Source: Mesostigma viride
Taxonomy: Eukaryota > Streptophyta > Mesostigmatophyceae > Mesostigmatales > Mesostigmataceae
Length of the DNA stretch: 64,000 nt
Assembly: GCA_009746045.1 (NCBI GenBank)
Contig: RPFO01000050.1
Location: forward strand, 3,713,949 to 3,777,948
Direction: 5' to 3'
Shown here: piece by piece, positions 55,701-64,000 of the stretch
Numbering within the stretch: position 1 is the stretch's first letter
Layout: each line of letters begins with the position of its first letter
The notes under the pieces: model-generated
Databases searched by the model: none
Told to the model about the DNA's origin: nothing
The model's input: only the letters and a program-made list of their open reading frames with translations
Program-made: the position numbers and the translations under genes

Positions 55701-58700
55701 GAACCGTCCTCATTAGGGCGGCAACGTGCTAAATATACGGGCTCGTCTCCCTCTTCCCATGTACCGGTTTATGTTGTTGGTCGTGGTTCGCTCGAGTGCG
55801 CTTGTCGCTCATGCAGATTTACTACTTGTACTGTCCCCCCCCCCCGCCCCCCTCTCCTCGGCACCTCCCCCTCCCCCTGCCCTCTCTCCTTTCTCAATTG
55901 TCTCTCCTCCCCTCTTCTCTCTCATTCCTCTCACTTCCTTCCCTCGTACCTCTTTGTCGCCCTGTGTGCCGCAACCTTCTCCTTTCCCCCCCACCCCCCC
56001 CCCCCCCGCCTCCCACCCACCCCAACCCCAATCATGCCCCTATGTTCAAAAACGCTGCAGGAGTCTCTCATGGCGTTGGGTGGCACAGTGGTGTCCTCCA
56101 TAGGTGAGGGAGTCTGCGATTGTGGACAATGCCTATTGCGTTGCATCGCTCCATTGCCTGGCATCTGGGTCAGGGTGTCTTGTCTCGCTCCAGGGTTGCT
56201 CCGCCTCCTCTCATTAGTATATCTCTGCAACTGGCTGGCCTCTCCCCGGGTCCCTAGACCCCAGCTGTACAGTGGTCTTCCTGCCCTCAGCTATTATTTA
56301 TTAGACCTGTGTAGCTCTCGTCCCTGTTTCCATGCGGCCATGTTTCTCTACCCCCCCCCCCCCTACGTTGCATGTTCCTTTCATAAAAAGTGGTTTTCAG
56401 TCGGTGTTATGATTAGCATTGCGGGGGTGCACCCCCTTTGCTGCCAGGCGCATGGGCTGGCCGGCTAATGAGGGACGTTTTGACAGCAAGTCAGAGACTC
56501 TTTTCCCATTATCACGACTTTTTGAGAGGACAGCTACAACATCTGCAACAGACAAAGCTACAGCAGCCACAACCGTTATAAAGGCGGCAATAAGCCAGTG
56601 ATTGGGTTTACTACACGTTTACAGTTTCCCCTCACCTGCTTACGACCAACGCATACACTTTGTTTCAGGTGAACTTTTGACTTGCATTTTATCCCTCGCG
56701 CTTGCCAAAACATTTCATCCCTCACGCTCGCCAAATGTCGTGTCGCCATCCCCCCCTTTTTTTTTTTCCACTTGGAAAAGCCCAGACACGGACTAGTAAC
56801 TCCCTTTCCTTCATATATCCGAACGTCTCATTGTTATCTCTCCTGCGCCCTGCAACAACCCAAATTTCGGCTGGCTATGTATCCCATATATGTCATCTTC
56901 ATCTTTCTATTGTCCGGCAACAACCCAGACGAGACGGGGATCAGCCACATCATCTACCCGGACACGACAAGCATGGCGGGCGACCCCGACCGCGAGTACC
57001 TGCGCACGCTCGAGGTCAAGGGGGGCTCCGCGCGCGTCCACTGGTGGTACCTGCCCGACTCGTACGATGAGTGGGTGCCCCGCGACACGGTTGACGGCGA
57101 CCCCGAGGAGGACGAGGGCCACGAGGGTCCCTGGCGTGTCCACGCGCGATGGGTGCGCGACTCGCTCCTCTACAATGAGTGGATGAACGAGTGGGACTAT
57201 GAGCTCGATGACGAGTCGCTCGAGCGCTACGGCGTCGGGAGCGAGGGGGCCGCTGGGGCCGTCAGGGGCGGCGGGGCGTCCTCGGGGGGGACAGGTGGCA
57301 GGTCGGGAGGGGAGGACACGGAGGGTGGCCGGAGGGACCGGAAGAGCAAGCGGAAGAGGGAGGACGGGTCACCCGTGGGCCGCCCGGCCCACGGTGTCAA
57401 GGGGGCGGATGAGGTGGATGGCGACGAGGGGGCCCGGGGGGTGGGGTCAGGTGGGGTCAAGAGCATGGGCGACGACGGCGGTGGGCGGGACAGGCCGTCG
57501 AGTGGTCGGAGGGGCGGGGACGGCCCGCCGACGCCCGAGGTGGAGTCGGTGGACGCGGTCGGGGAGACCCTGGCAGGGTGCGGCGGCGTGGCGGTCACGC
57601 GGCGCAAGGTGGCGGGGGCAGCCTCGTCTCCCCTCGTGGGGGCCCCCGGCATGGGCACTGCAGCGGCGGCCGCTGCTGCCACTGGCTCTGGGGGTGACGC
57701 GGGCGCTGGTTCGGTCAATCTGGGCCATCGGCCGGTCCTGGAGAACATCTCGCAGTCGAAGGGGGATGGCGGGGTGTCGACTCGCGGGGGTGGCAAGGAG
57801 GGGGCAGTGGACGTGGTCATGGCAGAGGCGGGTCATGCTGGTGTACGTGGCGGCGGGGTCGTTGGTACTTCTGGCGACACGGACGACGGGGCCAACAAGG
57901 AGGAAGCTGACAAGGAGAAGGAGAAGGAGAAGGAGAAGGAGAAGGAGAAGGATAAGGAGAAGGACAAGGAGAAGGAGAAGGAGAAGGAGAAGGAGAAGGA
58001 GAAGGAGAAGGAGAAGGAGAAGGAGAAGGAGAAGGAGAAGGAGAAGGAGAAGGAGAAGGAGAAGGAGAAGGCGGAGGAGGAGGCGGAGAGGAGGGAAATG
58101 GAGCTGTACCGTGTGCCAGCACACAGTGCCTGGTTCCGCTGGGATTCGATTCACGAGATCGAACGGCGCGCGCTGCCCGAGTACTTCAACGGCCGGTCGG
58201 CCGCCAAGACGCCCAAGACGTACCGCGAGTACCGCAACTTCATCATCAACAAGCACCGGGCCAACCCGGGGGTGCCCCTCACGTTCACCGAGTGCCGCCG
58301 CCAGCTCGTCGGGGACGTCAACAGCATCCAGCGCGTGTTCGCGTTCCTCGAGCGCTGGGGGCTGATCAACTACACCACGTCGACGACACCGCTTTCGTCC
58401 ACACTCGGCACGAACGCGCTGCATCAGCCCGCGGTGGCCCCCTTGTACCCGACCCCGCACCCCGACCCGCATCCCCCAGGGTCCCGCGTGCTCCCCCAGG
58501 CGGTCCCCCCCCTGTCCAACCTGTACAACTTCAAGCCCCCGAATCCGGCCAGCCTGCGCGGAGCGGCCGCGGGAGGGCACACCCCTGCGGCAGGGTACGG
58601 ACCCGGTGTCGCCGGGGCGGCCCCTTCGTTGGTATCTCGGAGGAATGTCCTGGGGGGGGGCAGCAAGGGCGGGTTGTTGGCCGGCCAGGCGCTGGATCGC

Positions 58701-60164
58701 GAGGACGTGGAGGTCGCCTTTCACTGCAACGCGTGCGGCGCCGATTGCTCCAAGGCACGGTACCACTGCCAGAGCGAGGCGGACTTCGACCTCTGCCCGG
58801 GATGCTTCCGCGACGGTAAGTTCCCACGCACGATGGCGTCCGGAGACTTCCTCCGACTGGATGTCTCGTCGGCCGCGGCAGGGGGGAGCGGTGGCGGTGG
58901 GGACGGCGGCGGTGGCGGGAGTGGCGGCGGTGACGGCGGCGAGTGGAGTGACCAGGAGACGTTGCTTCTGCTGGAGGCGCTAGAGTTATACGGGGAGAAC
59001 TGGGCGGAGGTCGCGGATCACGTGGCCACCAAGTCCAAGGCCCAGTGCATCATGCACTTCCTCCAGCTGCCGATTGACGACCCCTTTTTGGAGGAGCTGG
59101 GGAGGGAGACCGGTGCCGGGGCCCACGGGGCGATTCTGCCGCCGCCACCGGCGGGAGCGGGGCATGAGTCTGTGCCAGATGGCGCCGCGTGGATGGAGCT
59201 CCCGGAGGATGCGCTCCCATTCGCCGACACTAGCAACCCAGTCATGGCGCAGGTGGCGTTCTTGGCCGCGCTCGTGGGGCCGAAAGTCGCGGCCGCTGCC
59301 GCTCAAGCGGCGCTAGCGGAACTGTGCCGCGACGAGCCTGGGCTGGCCCCACCCCCGACACCCCTCCAGGTGGGGGGTAAGGCCAAGGGGGCCGCGGTGG
59401 GCGGGGCGACAGGGGTTGGGGGTAGCCCGTTGCAGTCTCCGATCAAGCCGGTTCATCTCCCGCACTCACAGGCGCACTCCCAGCCCCCGTCAGCCCCGGC
59501 GCCGCAGTCAGCCCAGCCGCCGCCGGCGGCCGGTTCTGCCTCAGCTTCTGCCCCTGCCGCTGGTGCAGCCACGGGCACTGCGGTGGAGGGAGCGGGCAAG
59601 GAGGTCGCAGTGGCAGCCGCCAGTGGCAAGGGTGTTGACGGTGCCGTGCCAGCCGTGACGGCTGGGGCGGCTGGGGCGGTCGAGAAAGCGGGCGCAGGGA
59701 CGGCAGCGCCCAAGGACGGGGTGGACGACAATGGAGCTGCCGCGGAAGGGGCATCCAAGGACGCGGCCGGTGAGAAAAGGGATGCCGCGGGGGTGGCGGG
59801 GGATAACAAGTCGGAGGCCCCAGCCGAGCCGCCCGCATTGTCAGCACCTGGGGGTGCCGGAGAGGGTGGCAAGGAGGCCGGCAAGGTTGCGGAGGGCAGC
59901 AGCGCGGGGACAGGCCCTGTGGGTGCTGCGGCGGGGGGATCCGGTGGTGAGGTCGTGGCGGATATGGAGGGGAAGGAGAGACCTGTGGAAGAGGGCGGGG
60001 GGGCGCAGGGTGGGGTGCCTGATGGACCGACCGCAATGGAGGTGGAGGGAGCAGAGGGCAAGGACGGGGCAACGGTGGCAGAGAAGGACGCGGGCGTGAG
60101 GCAGGGCGACGCGGTTGGCAAGGGGGGGGTCGAGAGGGAAGATGGTGCAGGGGCCTCGGAAGCG

Positions 60165-60195
<31 letters not shown>

Positions 60196-63100
60196 CAGCA
60201 GTGGGGGAGGTTGGCTCTGGTCCAGTGGTCGGCGGGGAGGATGTGGGTAAGGATGCTTCGGGTAAGTTGGTTTCTGGCAAGGATTCTTCTGGCAAGGAAG
60301 CGGGTGGCACGGCAGGTGTGCCAGCGGGTGCGGCAGGGGGGGCGGATGCCAGCGGAGGAGCCGCAGAGAGTCGGCAGGCGGGTGCCGTGGCGGTCAAGTT
60401 GGAAGATGGCGGGGTGATGGGTGCTAGCGACAAGGCGGGCGGTGAGGGCGGTGCGATGACCGCTGCAGGAGCGGATGTGCCGGGGATCGACAAGGGGCCC
60501 GTAACGGAAGGGTTGGCGGGGAAGGTTGCCACGGTGGGTGAGGCGGCGGAGACCGCGGGAGTCAAAGTGGATTCGGCGACGCCGATGGAAGAGGATGCGC
60601 CAGCTGGCGACGTGGCGGCTGCGGGCGAGGGGCCGAAGGGCGACGGTGGCGCTGGTGCTAAAGCAGGGGGGGCGGATGCCAGTGGTGGCGCCGGTGCGGG
60701 CGCAAGCAGTGCAACGACGGCGCCTGACAAGAACGATGGGGTGGATGCCGACAAGAAGGCGGCGGATGCCGACAAAAAGGCGGCGGATGCCGACAAGGGC
60801 ATGGTGGCGGATGGCAGCAAGAAGGATGGGGCCACGGATGATGGGGATGGGGACAGTCTGGCGGTCGTGAATGGGCGCGTGACGGCGGGGGCAAGCGCCC
60901 ACAGCCACCGCATACCCATGGCCATGCGCGTCAAGGCGGCCGCGGCGACGGCGCTCTCGGCAGCGGCGGTGAAGGCCAAGGTATGGCGCGCTGCGAGGGC
61001 ATGTAGGTGTCGTTACTGTCAGGCAGGGCGAGCGGCGAGGGCATATGGGTGTCATTAATATGGCCATTTTACTATTACAAGTGGCAAACTGCTAGTATAT
61101 ATTTTAGTATTACTATCGCCATTTTACTAGGCAAGCGGAATCCAGGCACTTGGAGGTTGCCAAGTGGTAGTAGGGCAAGCGGAAAGGGGTCCCGGTGTTT
61201 TTGCTTTCTGTGTTGGTGCTTGGCCAGTTTAGGGGACATGGGTGGTGCATGGCTGCTGTAATATATGGTGGGTTGGTTTTGGTTGGTTTGGTTTGGGGTG
61301 GTTTGGGGTGGTTTGGGGTGGGGTGGGGTAGGGTGGGGTGGGGTGGGGTGGGATCGAATCAGGGCATGGTTGATGGCGATGGAGCGTATTGTCAGATTTG
61401 GTTGGCTCCTGGCATGCCTAGTCGGGATTGGCCCACACTTGGGTTGAAAAGGCAGCATGCCAATGACAGAGTAGTGTGTCAGTGTCCTCCCAACTGAGAA
61501 GAATCACTGATGTTAACAGTTGCAGATGTTAACAGTATGTTTACAGCACATAAGATTTGCCAAGGAGAAGTGGGGGCTCGATTTAGCCATCAGCTTATTC
61601 TGGAATGCCCAAACGGGATTAATTCATGCAGCTTGCTGTATGTGTGCAGTATTCAAGGTTTTTCTCCACCAACTTTTGCCTCTTGCCAAGGCAGGCAACA
61701 TTTCTAAATCTCTATGTAAGTCAATTGGATAATGTGCGTCATTTTCTGAATATCTCTTTTTGATTCCATTGATTTAGATGCATCATTTTTAAACATTATT
61801 TTAGCAATGGAATCAGATGTGATTGGTACTTCCTGAATAGTGCTCTTGCCGCCGGCCCATGTATCCTGTGAAACGTCTGGTCCTTGTGCCTAGTAAGGCA
61901 ATAGGCTTCCTCTAACAAGGGCCTATCTCCGGAAATGTGCCTGTCTTCTTTGGCCGTTCATGCCCCTCGTGCTAACCCTTTATGTTGTCCGCACTGAACC
62001 GTGATGCGTGCCCCCCCCCCACACACACACTTTCACCGATCCTGGGTCCCTGGCAGCTGCTCGCGGACTACGAGGAGCGCGAGATCCAGCGGCTTGTCAT
62101 CCTGGTGGTGGAGCAGCAGGTGGGTTTAGGCTCCCCTTATGCTTACGTTACCGGATTGCCGTAGTCGGTTGATGAGGGCCATGGCTGGTGCATGAGGTGT
62201 AGGATGAGGGAAGGCGGTGGGGAAAGCAACAGGGGGGGGGGGTATTGAGTAGTGAGCTTGCTTGCCGAGGGGTAATCCTCTTAGGGGTGGGCAAGAAGGA
62301 AAACCAGCCGGTGGGGACGATGACAGTAGCGTGGAAGATGGCAAGGGATGGGGGCAAAGGAATGGGAAGTGGCAGGGAGGGTGTTTGCACAGGGAGGAGA
62401 GAAATGGTTTTGGTTTTGTAATGAGACAACGGGGTGTGTTTTCAGGAATGCCCATGGGTGCGTAGAAGAGAAAAGAGTTGGACACAGGGAGAACTTGAAA
62501 AGATGGGGGGCTTTGGGAGATGGTGGGGGGGGCGCAGAGAGCATGCCGCCCCACTCATCAGTGTCCATGCCCAACCTTGCCATGGAGGTTGGTGCTCGCT
62601 ATGTTCATCCCCTTTTGTTCGTCTTACGCATGTCGATGTGCATGTCGTCATTCCGATGTCGTCATGGGGACCCGCTGAGCTTGCTATACTGACTACTAAC
62701 TAATAGGCTGTTATATACATACTGCCATAGTAGTATATGATTTACAGAAGGCCATGGTAGGCTTTGTGAAGTTAGGCTCATTGTGAAGTCAGCGCCAGCG
62801 TACATGGGTGCGGCGATCGCGTACTAAGGACGTGATTTTGAGTGCAACAGAATGTTACTCGTCCAAAGGACAGAACCTTCCGTATTGTGCTGCTTGCGTC
62901 CTTCCACGGCAGCTAGCATCGTTGGATGGCACCTCTTGCTATGTGACCTCCACACCAGTGCCTCTCTGTTGCCCATGTGGCACTCCCCTGAGCTTCCGAG
63001 CTCAGGGGAATGCCGGAGGCTTGGTGGGCCTCCCTGGGATGGTGTGTTCCCCCTTGCTGGTTGGTTCAGTGCTTTCTGTGATAATGATGGTGCTGTTTGT

Positions 63101-64000
63101 GACAGTGTTTCGTTCCCGTTTGTTGTCGGCCGATTCGGTTGTGCTCCTGTGTGCGGTTGCCCCCTGTTGGGGGCGGGATAGAAAATAGTAATGGAGTATT
63201 GTGGATGGGGTGGGGGTCTGGGGGTCTCTATAGTATGGTATTATGAGTGTGTGTGGGGGGGGGGGGGGAAGGGGTCCAGTGCTGGTGTGCCTTCTTTCCA
63301 TCCCATGTGGCTTGCATGTGGCTTTCCTCACGGTTGGTGTACAGCGTCCTGTGTGTGGCTGTGCTCGGCGCTGATGTTAATCTTCTTCTTCAATGCCCAT
63401 GTACGACCCTCCTGTGTGCTCCTGCGTGCTCGCTTGTGTGGCGGTCTGATGTGCCTGTGCGCGGATACCCCCTTCACTGCTGGGCTTTCCCGGCTATCCC
63501 CACCCGCTGTCGTGCTTTATTTGTCGTGCTTTGCTTTTTTCTTTGGTGCTCGCCAACGCCAGCTAAAAAAGCTGGACGCCAAGCTGCAGCGCTTTGAGGA
63601 GCTGGAGAAGCTGCTGGATATCGAGAAGAACCAGGTGAGGGGGGAAGGGCGAGGCAGTTCATAATTGGGGGGTGGGGGGTTGCATATAGTTTTAGAGTGT
63701 GCTCTTTTTGTATGGTGTATTGGCGAGCTGCTAATGATAAAAAATTGGTGACGCTGGGGGGACGGGGTGGGTGGGTGGGTTCATTTTTTATGCGAATGTG
63801 TTGTCATGACATTCTTTTTCTGAGGAGTGTGAGAAGCTGCTCAGGGTGGAAAAACCAAGCGGGGGCAGAAGGATTAATCTAGAGAATATTATGTGAGGCA
63901 CTCGTCGCCTGCTATGGTGAGTGCGACGGTTTTAGACCGCGGTTGATGCCATGGCTTGACCTCTGTTGCGATCTCTGGTCTGCCAGGTATGTCAGATCTA
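52719..64000 (+). CDS. SMARCC/SWI3: SWI3/SMARCC core subunit of SWI/SNF chromatin remodeller (3' end outside window)
   Basis: Scaffold subunit of SWI/SNF (BAF-type) remodelling complexes in the nucleus. Eight exons: 52719-52763, 52964-53104, 53959-54156, 55265-55339, 56061-56103, 56929-60980, 62057-62119, 63563-63634, all GT-AG with matching phases. About 1564 residues so far. Order: SMARCC-type N-terminal module (residues about 16-260), charged linker with a (KE)n run (about 492-550), SWIRM (about 560-650), ZZ finger (about 763-801), SANT (about 839-888), a very long Ala/Gly/Val-rich tail, then the C-terminal coiled coil. Start: ATG of MTGKKNGQVALKDFD; exon 1 is short but joins in phase. The exon-4 start is the least certain. 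The final exon(s) lie right of the window. Confidence 0.9.
53600..53820. repeat. About 60-65-bp tandem repeat in SWI3/SMARCC intron 2
   Basis: Four units of tttgctcccaaagatag and ttctttttataatgtaaact lie between exons 2 and 3. The intron 55340-56060 after exon 4 has no feature besides C-rich tracts at 55835-56030. Confidence 0.85.
54157..54635 (+). repeat. Four decayed copies of the SWI3/SMARCC exon-3 3' end
   Basis: Exon 3 ends gtctacgccgagctcaag|gtggga (54156). Copies: tctaggcagagctcgag|gtgggc (54231), tctatgcagagctcaag|gtgggc (54332), tctccgcagagcccacg|gttggc (54452) and cctacgcagaactcaac|aaaggc (54602). Spacing is 100-150 bp. All four have gcag where the exon has gccg, creating an AG next to the old donor. 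Confidence 0.85.
57900..58080 (+). repeat. (aaggag)n coding microsatellite: Lys-Glu run
   Basis: About 28 six-base units in frame encode alternating K and E (with two K-D units) between the N-terminal module and SWIRM. The run likely forms a long single charged helix. Other frames give Arg-only or antisense Ser/Pro and Leu artefacts. Confidence 0.95.
58105..58380 (+). other. SWIRM domain
   Basis: Residues about 560-650: YRVPAHSAWFRWDSIHEIER, ALPEYFNG, TPKTYREYRNFIINKHR, LTFTECRRQLVGDVNSIQRV and FLERWGLINY. All hallmarks of the helical SWIRM fold (nucleosome/DNA and partner binding) are intact. Confidence 0.95.
58712..58830 (+). other. ZZ-type zinc finger
   Basis: Residues about 763-801: FHCNACGADCSKARYHCQSE then DFDLCPGCFRDGKF. 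It has the CxxC...CxxC Zn ligands and DLC motif of ZZ fingers. In plants this finger lies between SWIRM and SANT in SWI3D-type proteins; animal and yeast proteins lack it. Confidence 0.9.
58940..59090 (+). other. SANT domain
   Basis: Residues about 839-888: EWSDQETLLLLEALELYGEN, WAEVADHVATKSKAQCIMHF and LQLPIDDPFLEE. The three-helix SANT aromatic positions are present. A Gly-rich linker separates it from the ZZ finger. Confidence 0.95.
59340..60980 (+). other. Low-complexity Ala/Gly/Val/Lys-rich tail of SWI3/SMARCC
   Basis: About 540 residues of biased sequence with a poly-Ala run (gca/agc repeats near 60160-60200) and ADKK repeats (60740-60800). The frame stays open to donor AAG|GTATGG at 60980. 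The antisense frame of 508 codons is a composition artefact. A disordered tail is inferred. Confidence 0.8.
62057..63634 (+). other. C-terminal coiled coil of SWI3/SMARCC (exons 7-8)
   Basis: Exon 7 (LLADYEEREIQRLVILVVEQ-Q) and exon 8 (LKKLDAKLQRFEELEKLLDI-EKNQ) join in phase 0 to give the conserved leucine-zipper-like dimerisation helix. The intron 60981-62056 contains ggttt/gggtg repeats at 61265-61350. The intron 62120-63562 shows nothing recognisable. Confidence 0.85.

Larger units (their letters stand above)
52964..57235 (+). other. SMARCC N-terminal module (MarR-like/BRCT/chromo-like), exons 2-6
   Basis: The spliced product follows animal SMARCC1/2 in order: VHQLLQFMEDVLGRN; AKCLDYKKHQEWRRFDFQSP; FFKSPVVFLTGFLPAAQ; GGTVVSSI-DETGISHIIYPD; VHWWYLPDSYDEWVPRDTV; VHARWVRDSLLYNEWMNEWD. 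The same landmarks (QLLQFQED, GWRRFDLQNPSR, HIYP, YPDSYDTW, FNEWMNEEDYEV) occur in the animal protein. Phase 1 across exons 5/6 recreates the Asp before ETG. Confidence 0.85.

Noticed and set aside
57199-58365. 388-codon Arg-rich frame overlapping SWI3/SMARCC
   Set aside because: Off-frame reading of the (aaggag)n tract and GC-rich exon; the SWIRM frame is clearly the coding one.
59453-60979. 508-codon antisense Ala/Pro/Ser frame
   Set aside because: Composition shadow of the Ala/Gly-rich SWI3/SMARCC tail; no splice signals or recognisable domain.

Overview
The window is nuclear DNA of a eukaryote with GC-rich exons, canonical GT-AG introns of about 0.1 to 4.5 kb, and an unusually high load of minisatellites. 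The best guess is a green alga or a related plant-lineage protist. The leucine-rich-repeat / armadillo / patatin fusion and the ZZ finger inside the SWI3 protein are plant-lineage traits, but the species cannot be named from this sequence.

There are three large genes. (1) Minus strand, 14300 down to the left edge: a plant pPLA-I-type patatin phospholipase; 12 exons are resolved and the last part lies outside the window. (2) Plus strand, 15435-39294: the Y-complex nucleoporin NUP160 in 19 exons, divergent from gene 1 across about 1.1 kb. (3) Plus strand, 52719 to beyond 64000: a SWI3/SMARCC core subunit of SWI/SNF chromatin remodellers; 8 exons are resolved. Exon phases join in frame throughout. 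The one exception is a probable one-base homopolymer problem at 29346-29355 in NUP160. The genes have unrelated jobs (lipid hydrolysis, nuclear pore scaffold, chromatin remodelling).

Between genes 2 and 3 (about 40-52 kb) lies a retrotransposon cluster. It holds two tandem ORF1-only LINE-like copies, 5'-truncated LINE reverse-transcriptase C-termini, a further ORF1 fragment, an isolated RNase H1 hybrid-binding-domain ORF, and a 1.7-kb element with inverted ends at TTAA. Most LINE-type copies end in a small hairpin (CTCC-CAAC-GGAG) followed by a (TTAA)n-type tail, and new copies abut the tails of old ones. Three long fold-back elements sit in introns of genes 1 and 2.

The most unusual signal is in the introns. 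Just downstream of many real 5' splice sites are one to four decayed copies of the exon's own 3' end together with its GT donor. This occurs in all three genes. One NUP160 intron also holds ten tandem 59-bp units, each carrying a joined CAG|GT that resembles a recursive splice site. Another carries 29 nearly identical 122-bp units.
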